Origin: Symsagittifera roscoffensis
Taxonomy: Eukaryota; Xenacoelomorpha; Acoela; Convolutidae
Length of the DNA stretch: 64,000 bases
Direction: 5' to 3'
Assembly (NCBI RefSeq): GCF_963678635.1
Contig: NC_087067.1
Location: 9,529,716 to 9,593,715 of the forward strand
Part shown: one piece after another, positions 30,502-40,489 of the stretch
Numbering within the stretch: the first letter of the stretch is position 1
Layout of the letters: every line of letters starts with the position of its first letter
The notes under the pieces: model-generated
The model's input: the letters and a program-made list of their open reading frames with translations, nothing else
Told to the model about the DNA's origin: nothing
Database searches by the model: none
Made by a program: the position numbers and the translations under genes

Positions 30502-30774
30502 GTTTATTCTATAAACTGTAGTAAAACTTCATACCATACAATGATTTATATGTTCTTCAACTTTTCAACTGTAATATAACAATTTACAGTAATTTAATTT
30601 TTTTTCTGAAAAACTTTATTTCTTCTTTGAAGCTTCAGTTAGGTTTCAGCATAGTTTCAGACACTTTCAATTTAAACTCTAATGGTTTAAAACAAAGTAA
30701 AAATCATATCTTAATACAATGAAAAAATCTATAACCTATCGCATTGGTGTAGAGAATCTTAAAAAATGGTAAGA
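30502..30774. other. Maverick right subterminal spacer
   Basis: AT-rich, noncoding stretch between the polymerase stop and the right terminal repeat. It holds no clear gene. Unlike the left subterminal region it lacks the GTAAGTTTCAG array. Confidence 0.6.
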
Positions 30775-30962
30775 TCGGGCGCCAAAAATTTTTCTGAAAC
30801 TTACCATCTTAATACATGGTAAACCTATTCCCTATCTTAATACATAGGAAATCTATTCCCTATCTCAATACATAGCCTGGTGACCGGATACTCTATAGCC
30901 TATCTTAATACATGGGGGTCACCAGGCACCCCCCCCCCCAATCTCCCTCACTCATATACTAC
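30775..30962. repeat. Maverick right terminal inverted repeat
   Basis: Reverse complement of 14,426-14,640: GGGCGCCAAAAATTT, an inverted GTAAGTTTCAG, CTATCTTAATACATAGG-type repeats, GGGGGTCACCAGGCAC, a run of 11 C (30,929-30,939), then CTCCCTCACTCATATACTAC. Homology stops at 30,962. Confidence 0.9.
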
Positions 30963-30965
30963 CCA

Positions 30966-31165
30966 CACTGAAGATATGAAGATCTCCTCCCTCAAAAGAA
31001 GTGGGAGACCAAGAAAGACCTGGTTAGATTGTGTGAAAAATGATATCAAGGAATGTTGCCCTACCCACACTGACCCACAAGACTGTATTTTTTGGAGAGC
31101 TGCAGTTCGACAATGCCTGGTGCTGCCAACCCCATCTGATAGGACAGGGACAGCACTATAATCAA
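30966..31165 (+). pseudogene. LINE-like RT relic, 3' end (right flank of Maverick)
   Basis: The last 160 bp or so of the RT C-terminus (GRPRKTW near 31,000; DPQD near 31,076), followed by the 3' tail with GATGATGATGATGAT near 31,175. It repeats sequence already present left of the Maverick (14,258-14,424), so the insertion is flanked by about 160 bp of shared RT sequence rather than a simple split. It has the consensus CAGTTCGACA where the left flank has a private change. Confidence 0.85.
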
Positions 31166-31299
31166 AAACTGGATTTGATGATGATGATGATAGTACATTT
31201 CCACTTGTGCATCGTGGCCAAAAAAGTTATTGAAAAACCAAATATTTTTTTGGACTATTTTCTTGATAAAATTTCTGACTCTCAGTCGCCTCTTGTTTT

Positions 31300-34060
31300 G
31301 GGTTCAGACTTTCATTAAGATCTGCTATGACGATCGAACAAAAAACACTACAATTCACAAGTTTTTGTGGTCGGATCTGTCGCAGAGCAACCGGCTTTTT
31401 TGGTTTTGGTTTTGTCTGAATTTTGTGTTTTATGGAATTTTAGAGGAAGCGAATGTGAGTACACTTTTTCTCAACTGTTTCGTTGGAATTGCCAACGTTT
31501 TGTTCGATGTTGCTATTATGATAATTAAAGTTCCAAGTGCTCACGGTCCTGAGAAGCTTGTGTTCGGATTCAATTAAGCCTACAAACTTTATATCGGTTT
31601 TGAGCTTTTTGAATTGTACTCACAAAAAAACTCGGACACAATAACATTTTAAGAACAAAAATAAATTTTGCACTTCTGTGGTGTGCAATCCTCCGCCTCA
31701 GGAGGTGCAAAAAAAACTTTAAAAACATCCAACAAAGACAGGGCTGGAGCTTTCCCTTACATCTCGAGGAAAGCTCCAGCCCTGAATCAGCGTGAGGAAT
31801 ACCGACAGCGCCAGCTAACTAACCTAACTGCGCTTCTAATCTATTTGTTGTTTTAACGTTTTATGTTATCTCAAATTGTGCTTTTTTTCTCTGATTTTAT
31901 GTGGTTTTTTATTGTTTACGATGTTTGTTGTTTTTTCTTTCAGTTGTTCTGATGATGTCTTAATTGACAAAAACGTTCAAGAGTTGATACTTTTTTTTCT
32001 CTTACAGACAATTCTATCTGTGCTATAATCGAGGAGGGAAGATTTTTATTTGACAATTCTCTGGATGCTTTAAAATCTACTTGATTTATTCTCAAAACTT
32101 TTCCGATGTACTTATCATGCAATGGTATGGCCCTATCCAACCTGTGCACGGACCGTCGGATGACGGAAGGGCCCATTTTAATTGACCCCCTTTTTTACTC
32201 ACCAAAAATGGCAGGATTCTACTTCTGCACGACTATCGTGTGTTTAAACAGATATTAGACAAAAATAAAGATTTTTTTTTGGATCTATCTACGCCACTAG
32301 CAGAGCAACCGGCTGCTTTGGTTTTGTCTGAATTTTGTGTCTTGTCTTATGGAATTTTAGAGGAAGAGAAAGTGAGTACACTTTTTCTCATCTGTTTCGT
32401 TGGAATTGGCAACGTTTTGTCCGATGTTGCTATTATGATAATTAAAGTTCCAAGTGCTCACAATCCTGAGAAGCTTGTGTTCGGATTCAGTTCAGCCTAC
32501 AAACTTTACATCGGTTTCAATCGTTTTGAATTGTACTCACAAAAAACTCGTACACAAAAAAATTTTAGGAACAAAAATAAGTTTTGCACTTCTGTGGAGT
32601 GCAATCCTCCGCCTCAGGGGGTGCAAAAAAACTTAAAAAACATCCAACAAAGACAAGGCTGGAGCTTTCCTTTACATCTCGAGGAAAGCTCCAGCCCTGA
32701 ATCAGCGTGAGGAGTACCGACAGCGCCAGCTAACTAATCTAACTGCGCTTCTAATCTATTTGTTGTTTTAACGTTTTTTGTTATCTCAAATTGTGCTTTT
32801 TTTTCTCTGATTTTATGTGGTTTTTTATCGTTTACGATGTTTGTTGTTTTTTCTTTCAGTTGTTCTGATGATGTCTTAATTGACAAAAACGTTCAAGCGT
32901 TGATACTTTTTTTTCTCTTACAGACAATTCTATCTGTGCTATAATCGAGGAGGGAAGATTTTTATTTGACAATTCTCTGGATGCTTTAAAATCTACTTGA
33001 TTTATTGTCAAAACTTTTGCGATGTACTTATCATGCGATGGTATGGCCCTATCCAACCTGTGCACGGACCGTCGGATGACGGAAGGGCCCATTTTAATTG
33101 ACCCCCTTTTTTATTCACCAAAAATGGCAGGATTCTACTTCTGCACGACTACCGTGTGTTTAAACAGATATTAGACAAAAATAAAGAATTTTTTTTTGGA
33201 TCTATCTACGCCACTAGCAGAGCAACCGGCTACTTTGGTTTTGTCTGAATTTTGTGTCTTATGGAATTTTAGAGGAAGAGAAAGTGAGTACACTTTTTCT
33301 CATCTGTTTCGTTGGAATTGGCAACGTTTTGTCCGATGTTGCTATTATGATAATTAAAGTTCCAAGTGCTCACAATCCTGAGAAGCTTGTGTTCGGATTC
33401 AGTTCAGCCTACAAACTTTACATCGGTTTCGAGCGTTTTGAATTGTACTCACAAAAAACTCGGACACAAAAAAATTTTAGGAACAAAAATAAGTTTTGCA
33501 CTTCTGTGGATTGCAATCCTTCGCCTCAGGGGGTGCAAAAAAACTTAAAAAACATCCAACAAAGACAAGGCTGGAGCTTTCCTTTACATCTCGAGGAAAG
33601 CTCCAGCCCTGAATCAGCGTGAGGAGTACCGACAACGCCAGCTAACTAATCTAACTGCGCTTCTAATCTATTTGTTGTTTTAACGTTTTTTGTTATCTCA
33701 AATTGTGCTTTTTTTCTCTGATTTTATGTGGTTTTTTATTGTTTACGATGTTTGTTGTTTTTTCTTTCAGTTGTTTTGATGATGTCTTAATTGACAAAAA
33801 CGTTCAATCATTGATACTTTTTTCTCTTATAGACAATTCCATCAGTCCTATAATCGAGGATGGTAAGTTTTAATTGAAAAATCTCTGGATGCGTTAAAAT
33901 CTTCTTAATTTATTCTCAAAATTTTGCCTATGTAATTATAATGCGTTGGTGTGGCCCTATCAAACCTGTGCACGGACCGTCGGATGACGGAAGGGCCCAT
34001 TTTAATTGAAACCCTTTTTTACTTACAAAAAATGGCAGGACTCTACTTCTGCACGACTAC
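31300..34060. repeat. Tandem array of a ~914 bp unit (unit B), three copies
   Basis: Three head-to-tail copies (about 31,300-32,236, 32,236-33,158 and 33,158-34,060). The internal period is 912-916 bp. Each unit contains the same AGGCTGGAGCTTTCC hairpin, a GTGAGT donor-like site, a TTTTTTCTTTCAG acceptor-like site, and a conserved block GCACGGACCGTCGGATGACGG. A frame of up to 122 codons (for example 33,254-33,622) is open in several copies but shifts in others, so I do not call a gene. Further units lie at 37.76-38.7 kb and 40.49-42.34 kb, always just after an RT 3' end. Confidence 0.85.
31740..31783. repeat. Conserved hairpin in unit B (copy 1 of 6)
   Basis: GGGCTGGAGCTTTCC and its exact reverse complement separated by a 12-base loop, extended to 16 bp by an A-T pair. 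The same hairpin occurs at 32,655-32,698, 33,567-33,610, 38,204-38,247, 40,930-40,973 and 41,840-41,883. Three copies have one stem mismatch and the loop varies at one position. Confidence 0.85.
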
Positions 34061-34339
34061 CGTGTGTTTAAACAGATATTAGACAAAAATAAAGAATTTT
34101 TTTTCACTGGTATCAACTCACTGTTTTCAGGCTTATATGATAAAAATTGTGCTTGCTATGTTAAGGCGAGTGATATCCAAAGCCTCACGAAACGTGTGAA
34201 GATGTTCAAGCGCATTTTTGTTATCTCAGTACTCTGTTTTCAGCATATTGTTTTCAAAAAGACCGATCGTTTTGATCAAATCAGCAACATTGAACAGGTA
34301 CCCGAGCTAGGGTCGTTGAAAGGATTTTCAGATAGCTTG
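34061..34339. other. Segment C, unclassified repeat
   Basis: Sequence following the unit B array, copied at 42,335-42,610 and partly at 38,700-38,810. It has two GTTTTCAG acceptor-like strings. A 92-codon plus-strand frame covers it here, but the duplicate copy breaks it, so it is not supported as coding. Confidence 0.5.
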
Positions 34340-34545
34340 TGACATCAGCGGACCACTGTGAGGCTTGCTTGACTGGGACAGGTGACAAGTCAAGTGGGAA
34401 AGTGGACCTCTGAGTGACTTGACCACTGGGAGACTTGACTGGAACAGGGGACATGCCAAGTGAGAAAGTGAATCACTGAGAGACTCGACCACTGGGAGAT
34501 TTGACTGGAACAGGTGACCAGCCAAGTAGGAAAAGGTTACTCGGG
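34340..34545. repeat. 66-70 bp minisatellite
   Basis: About three degenerate copies of a unit built on GACCACTGGGAGACTTGACTGGAACAGG (starts near 34,352, 34,422 and 34,488). The duplicate array is at 42,610-42,815. A minus-strand frame across it is repeat-derived. Confidence 0.8.
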
Positions 34546-34965
34546 ATAGAGATCTCAGAAACAGAGGACACTCGATTGGGAAAGAGACATCCAGCAGTGT
34601 GATCAAAGCAGAACAGAGCAAACGGAAAATTGTTTTCTGTTTGGTCAAAATGGTATCGTTATAATCCATTTTACATTATAGGAAATAAGTGTAAAATTGA
34701 ATAAGCAAATACCAACTGTTTTGAGGAAACGTTTTTAATTGAGCAGAGCTTGGAAACTGGTTTAACGGTTTTTTCTTGAGAGGTTTAGCACCAATCACGC
34801 TTAGGGTAATTTTCGCCTTAAGTGGGGGGCTAACAGGATGGCTGGTTAACTTAGAGGTCGGTTGTTGAAAATAGTGAAAAGGGGGATTTTCTTATAGTAT
34901 TTAAACAATAGATATCGTCGACTTAGTTAGATTAGAACAACTGAGTTGAAGACACGACAAAAAAG
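34546..34965. other. Unclassified repeat-flanking sequence
   Basis: About 420 bases with no gene seen. The same stretch is present almost unchanged at 42,816-43,230, as part of the 8.27 kb-offset duplication. Confidence 0.5.
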
Positions 34966-35048
34966 GTGTTATCTCCTCAGACTGGGAGGAGAGCTTCCTT
35001 CTGAATTTCCACAAAAGCAAAAGAGAGGCCATAAATTGTGGCAATTAT
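34966..35048 (+). pseudogene. Short RT relic joined to element D
   Basis: Encodes the RT fragment DWEESFLLNF (about 25 codons) seen in longer form at 38.84 kb. It ends abruptly at the start of element D. The identical junction at 43,235-43,317 shows that it arose once and was duplicated. Confidence 0.75.
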
Positions 35049-35825
35049 TGTAACATTCGCCCGAAAGTACATATCGACGGAAAATAAAGCTAGGTTCTAA
35101 GACGACTGGCCAACGTCTAAACAGAGCTCTACATGCTTTGCACCGTCTCTACCAAAGCCAGTTCTTTTGGTGGTCTTTCTAACATCGGGTCGACAAAAAC
35201 GTTGCTGTTCTCCGGCTTCGACCAGAACGCTCAAATTAACTTGATAACATGCAAAAACAGTGAGCTCATGGCTGGGTCTCAGTATCCCCAGACCACGAGG
35301 TTTGGTTTTGTTCAGTAGACAAAAATCATCATCTCCATCGAAGATGGATGAATCCTTTCCCTTAACTCCTAGCTTCTCATCGTCAGAAAATGAATTCAGA
35401 TGTTAAATAAATTCAATTCAGGACATAATGGGGAAGCTAAAAATTTGTATAAAATGGTTTAAGTTCAAGTCCCGAGACCCCTCCGGATTCTTGAATCCGG
35501 GGAAATAACACCCTTATTTCCTCTCCGGAAGGCTGGTTTCTACCCTTCATCGTTAGCGTGAATGGCCTTGCAACGATTGTAGCGACACAATCGTTGCAAC
35601 TCGGAGCGGTCTCTGCTAACACTCTGTCGTTGTTCTGTTTTTATATTGGATTTCTTCAAAAATGGCCGTTTTTGACGTTTCTCAGAAGTGTGACGTCACA
35701 TTTCAAATTTTTGAAATTTAAGAATTTCCGAATCTTTCAGCCTTCACGATTTGTTTAATCGTCTGAATAACACTGTTAATCCTCTCAAACTGCTAATTCG
35801 GAAGGTTAGCTGCTAGCCTTCGTAA
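35049..35825. repeat. Element D, unclassified interspersed repeat (copy 1)
   Basis: Starts TAACATTCGCCCG. It contains ACCCCTCCGGATTCTTGAATCCGGGG (near 35,478; an 8 bp perfect inverted repeat with a TT loop is its core), a second small palindrome around CAACGATTGTAGCGACACAA, and the string TGACGTTTCTCAGAAGTGTG. Other copies: 43,318-44,095, 60,937-61,738, and inverted 62,050-62,915. No transposase or RT frame is seen, so it is probably non-autonomous or a fragment of something larger. Confidence 0.7.
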
Positions 35826-37046
35826 CTGTCTTCTCGTCAATTCTGGTCGAATGTCATATACTCCCCGGACAGCCCGGTCAATGTCTCCATTGAATCTCGT
35901 AGTCGTTTTCAAAATGGTACAGTGCCATCGAACAGAATTTACAAAATGCAATAAATCACTTTTATCCACGTCATATTGACTCACCGCAGAATATAAATGG
36001 CATCATACTACATCACTATAGTCTTCCAAATTCTTTGATTAATCTGCACTTTTGAGGATACGAATTAAGATAAAACATTTTTTCTGACTTCCAATGCCAA
36101 TGCCCTGATTTAAATTTTTTTCTCCTAGGTTTTGAAAGGTTTTAGTTTGCAGAACAGTCCTGCCAACCAACAAGCTAAAATTACTCTACTATGCTCCTTC
36201 CCTTCGGAAATTTTACTTGTTTTGGTCCTGAATAATAAAATTAAGGAATTCTCTGGTTAGAAAGAACAATGAAACAATCTCCCTCTTCAAGAGATTACCC
36301 AAGCCTTTCATTTCACCACAAAGTGATCAGTTGTCCTAGTTGATTGAAAACAATCATACAGGCTAGAATATTTAAATATACTCTTCACTCAAGTCTTTCT
36401 AAATAAATAGCAAGTGTCCCTAAAACCACTAACTAAAATCAAAATGCAAATTCATAAATGCAACAAATTTCTTAATGTTCAAAACTCAAATAAGTGTTTT
36501 CTTTAAGTTTAAATTAAAATTTGGTTGCTTTGTTTCTCATTTGAGTTTTTCTGTCACATACAAAACAATTCTGAGTTTTAACTTCTTCTCTTTCATCACT
36601 TCTTTGTTTCTTCTTTTTTCGTCGTTTAGAAGTTCTAAAACTTCTAAATTCTTCTAATTTCGTTTTTTTTGCATCTTGTTTTCCGGCCATTCTGTCAATG
36701 TTTCATCTCCTCCTCCTGCGACATAGACTCTGCACTTTCAGTTTCTGTGTCTTGCAACACATCGGTAGCTATTCTGACGCTGTTGGAAGCAGTCCTCCAA
36801 CACTTCTGCTCTTCTACTCTTTGTTTACAACAAGGTAGGGGGTCAAAATTAGATTCTCTGTTTCGGCAGAAGCTGTTGTGGAGGCACAACGTCACGTTTC
36901 TCTCCAAATCCCCCTCAACATCTCTTCTTTCTCCCTTCCATTACATTCACTCGTCCTGGAAGTTCTCTTAACTGCGGTGGTCACCGCATTCCGATGAGTT
37001 ACAAAAGCTCGCTTGAAAACTCCTGCTCCAATGTCCAGCTGATACG
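35826..37046. other. Segment E, unclassified AT-rich repeat
   Basis: Roughly 1.2 kb continuing from element D and duplicated at 44,096-45,308. On the minus strand, short frames (36,695-36,907; 36,892-37,046) encode Glu/Ser-rich and basic peptides that also appear in the duplicate with changes. Together they may be the remains of one gene, but I recognise no family. The segment ends at a sharp junction with RT sequence at about 37,047. Confidence 0.5.
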
Positions 37047-37620
37047 ACATTCTCAGTGCGAGTGGGGGCTGTGATAGTGCAATTGCAGCCAGATGTTGCG
37101 TAGCCTGTTGTAGATATGCAGCCACACTACCTACGCGGCAGATATTTTTCAGAATACGCGGAAAAGTGTAGTCTTCTTGTGTACGATCAACGACGCTGCA
37201 CGGAAGTGAAACTTGGGGTCCCAACGTATCAGATCTTCAACGACTCCAACGAATAGACAGTTCAAAGATCCGTTGGATCTGTGGCGTTAAGCCCGGCGTT
37301 TATGACCCAGGTGCACTTGTTGATAAACTCTACTTGTGTGACATTATCAACGTCCGTCGGAGCAGACGCACCAGATGTTTTGGCCCTGTTGAGCGCCCTC
37401 CCTCAGCTTCATTCATCAAAATGGCCAGTGATATGAAGATCTCCTCCCTCAAAAGAAGTGGGAGACCAAGAAAGACCTGGTTAGATTGTGTGAAAAATGA
37501 TATCAAGGAACGTTGCCTTACCCACACTGACCCACAAGACCGTATTTTTTGGAGAGATGCAGTTCGACAATGCCTGGTGCTGCCAACCCCATCTGATAGG
37601 AAAGGGACAGCACTATAATC
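37047..37620 (+). pseudogene. LINE-like RT relic (C-terminal part)
   Basis: Starts inside the RT region at ATTCTCAGTGCGAG and runs through GSETWGP and GRPRKTW to the 3' end of the reading frame. The part from 37,334 to 37,618 is open. It then passes into the GATGATGATGAGGAT tail and one unit B. The 5' half is replaced by segment E. Confidence 0.85.
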
Positions 37621-37759
37621 AAAAATTGGATTTGATGATGATGAGGATAGTACATTTCCACTTGTGCCTCGTGGCAAAAAAAAAATCATTGAAAAACCAA
37701 ATAATTTTTTTGGATTTTTTTCTTGATAAAATTTCCTACTCTCAGTCGCCTCTCGCTTT

Positions 37760-38700
37760 GGTTTCAGACTTTCATTAAGATCTGCTATGACGATCGAACA
37801 AAAAACACAACAATTCACAATTTTTTGTGGTCGGATCTTTCTGTGCCACTAGCAGAGTAACCGGCTACTTTGGTTTTGTCTGAATTTTGAGTTTTATGGA
37901 ATTTTAGAGGAAGAGAATGTGAGTACACTTTTTCTCCTCTGTTTTGTTGGAATTGGCAACGTTTTGTCCGATATTGCTATTATGATAATTAAAGTTCCAC
38001 GTGCTCACAATCCTGAGAAGCTTGTGTTCGGATTCAATTAAGCCTACAAACTTTACATCGGTTTCGAGCTTTTTGAATTGTGCTCACAAAAAAACTCGGA
38101 CACAATAAACTTTTTAAGAACAAAAATAAGTTTTGCACTTCTGTGGTGTGCAATCTTCCGCCTCAGGGGTGCAAAAAAAACTTAAAAAACATCCAACATA
38201 GAAAGGGCTGGAGCTTTCCTTAACATCTCGAGGAAAGCTCCAGCCCTGAATCAGCGTGAGGAGTACCGACAGCGCCAGCTAACTAATCTAACTGCGCTTC
38301 TAATCTCTTTGTTGTTTTAACGTTTTATGTTATCTCAAATTGTGCTTTTTTTCTCTGATTTTATTTGGTTTTTTATTGTTTACGATGTTTGTTATTTTTT
38401 CTTTCAGTTGTTCTGATGATGTCTTAATTGACAAAACGTTCAAGCGTTGATACTTTTTTTTCTCTTATAGACAGTTCCATCTGTGCTATAATCGAGGAGG
38501 TTAGATTTTAATTGACAGTTCTCTGGATGCTTTAAAATCTACTTGATTTTTTTTCAAAACTTTGCCGATGTATTTATAATGCGTTGGTATGGCCCTATCC
38601 AACCTGTGCGCGGACCGTCGGATGACGGAAGGCCCCCATTTTAATTGACCCCCTTTTTTACTCACAAAAAATGGCAGGACTCAACTTCTGCACGACTACC
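37760..38700. repeat. Single unit B copy
   Basis: One ~914 bp unit with the hairpin at 38,204-38,247, ending at the GTGTGTTTAAACAGATATTAG block. It is more diverged than the 31-34 kb copies. It is followed by a fragment of segment C. Confidence 0.8.
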
Positions 38701-38819
38701 GTGTGTTTAAACAGATATTAGACAAAAATAAACAATTTTTTTCACTGGTATCAACTCACTGTTTTCAGGCTTTTATGATAAAAAATGTGCTTGCTATGTT
38801 AAGGCGAGTGATATTGAAG

Positions 38820-40330
38820 ACTCACAGCAAAAAGGGTGTTATCTCCACAGACTGGGAGGAGAGCTTCCTTCTGAATTTCTACAAAAGCAAAGGAGAGGCC
38901 ATAAGTTGTGGCAACTATCTGAAACTCGCAGATCAAGTCATGAAGCTGGTAGAACGACTGCTCGATCCCATCATTCATAGGATGGCGCATATAGACCAGA
39001 TGCAGTTTGGCTTTATCTGGCAGAGGAACAACTGTTGCCATTTTCACGGTTCGACAGCTAGAATAAAAACACATTGCTGCTAACAGGCCACTATGCTGTG
39101 CTTTCGTGGGTCTCGAGAAAACTTTTGACCGTGTACCCAGGCAGGTAACGTGATGGACCCTTCAAAGTCTCGGCGTCAAAAAATGGGTAGTGTGGGTAGT
39201 CTAGGGCACATACTGTAATTTTCGGCCGAGTCGAGTTCGAGTAAACAGTAAATTTACCGAAAAATTCAACGTCAGTGTCGGTGTACATCAGGGCTCTGTT
39301 CTAAGTCCACTTCTCTTCATCCTCGTCCTAGAGGCCCTCTCACAGCGGTTCAATCAACGTAGAGGCGTGCCTTCGGAGCTACTTTATGCGGATGACTTAG
39401 TAATTATCGCAGTTCCGCTTGATGAATGCATCTCTAGACTCGGGATCTGGAAAACTGGCATCGAGAGTAAAAGTCTGCAAGTGAACATGAAAAAGATAAA
39501 GTTGTTGATCTCATGCCTCGGTCATGATCTCCTCAAAGACTCGGGGAAGTAGATTTGTGCTTTATGTCGTAAAGGTGTTGGAGTCAACTCCATTGCTCGC
39601 TCTCAGTGCAAATTGTGGGTTCACAAGAAAAGCTGCGGAATATCAAGCCGGCTGGTAGCCAACCCAGGATATGATTTCCCCTGATGAACTGGATTGTCGC
39701 GGCCTATCGACGGTCGCCCTTCGAACATGATTGATATAGACGGCACTACACTCAATGTTGAGCCAACTTTCTGCTACCTGTGTGACATGCTCAGTGCGAG
39801 TGGGGGCTGTGATAGTGCAATTGCAGCCAGATGTTGCGTAGCCTGTTGTAGATATGCAGCCATACTACCTTCGCGGCAGATATCTTTCAGAATACGCGGA
39901 AAAGTGTAGTCTTCTTGTGTACGATCAACGATGCTGCACGGAAGTGAAACTTGGGGTCCCAACGTATCAGATCTTCAACGACTCCAACAAATAGACAGTT
40001 CAAGGATCCGTTGGATCTGTGGCGTTAAGCCCGGTGTTTATGACTCAGGTGCACTTGTTGATAAACTCTACTTGTGTGACATTATCAACGTCCGTCGGAG
40101 CAGACGCACCAGATGTTTTGGCCCTGTTGAGCGCCCTCCCTCAGCTTCATGCATCAAAATGGCCAGTGATATGAAGATATCTTCCCTCAAAAGAAGTGGG
40201 AGACCAAGAAAGACCTGGTTAGATTGTGTGAAAAATGATATCAAGGAATGTTGCCTTACCCACACTGACCCACAAGACCGTATTTTTGGAGAGCTATAGT
40301 TCGACAATGCCCGGTGCTGCCAACCCCATC
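38820..40330 (+). pseudogene. Longest LINE-like RT relic in the window
   Basis: About 1.5 kb of non-LTR retrotransposon ORF2. Recognisable in order: DWEESFLLNFYKSKGEA (38,850), DQMQFGF (38,993), a degenerate region matching the catalytic palm A box but full of stops (39,080-39,290), QGSVLSPLLF (39,290) and YADD (39,385), then the PHD-like Cys/His segment, GSETWGP (39,940) and GRPRKTW (40,200). Multiple stops and frame changes make it dead. It supplies the reference for all shorter relics: those at 9.5 and 13.4 kb begin at its 39,287 position, and the loop of the palindrome at 61.7 kb matches 38,980-39,240. Confidence 0.9.
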
Positions 40331-40489
40331 TGATAGGAAAGGGACAGCACTATAATCAAAAATTGGATTTGATGATGATGATGATAGTACATTTCCACTT
40401 GTGCCTCGTGGCCAAAAAAATTATTGAAAAACCAATTTTTTTTTTGGAATATTTTCTTGATAAAATTTCCTACTCTCAGTCGCCTCTTG

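Larger units (their letters stand above)
14426..30962. mobile_element. Maverick/Polinton giant DNA transposon, 16.5 kb
   Basis: Virus-like DNA transposon bounded by inverted repeats starting GTAGTATATGAGTGAG. Gene content is diagnostic: adenain-type protease, major and minor capsid proteins, rve integrase, A32-like packaging ATPase and protein-primed PolB, plus small conserved proteins. All genes except PolB and one short gene lie on the minus strand. The length falls within the usual 15-20 kb. Capsid and core genes are open, while PolB, integrase, ATPase and penton are interrupted and the protease has lost its catalytic Cys, so this copy is probably not autonomous. It sits in an RT relic. 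A short target-site duplication is not visible at the ends. Confidence 0.95.

Noticed and set aside
14420-30970. Short target-site duplication at the Maverick ends
   Set aside because: Flanks CCATCA and CCACAC do not match; the only duplication seen is about 160 bp of RT sequence.
33254-33622. 122-codon frame in unit B as a real gene
   Set aside because: It is open in some copies but differs in start and end between copies, spans the hairpin and low-complexity sequence, and has no motif.
34328-34669. 113-codon minus-strand frame over the minisatellite
   Set aside because: Repetitive peptide arising from the 66-70 bp repeat, identical in logic in the duplicate at 42.6 kb.
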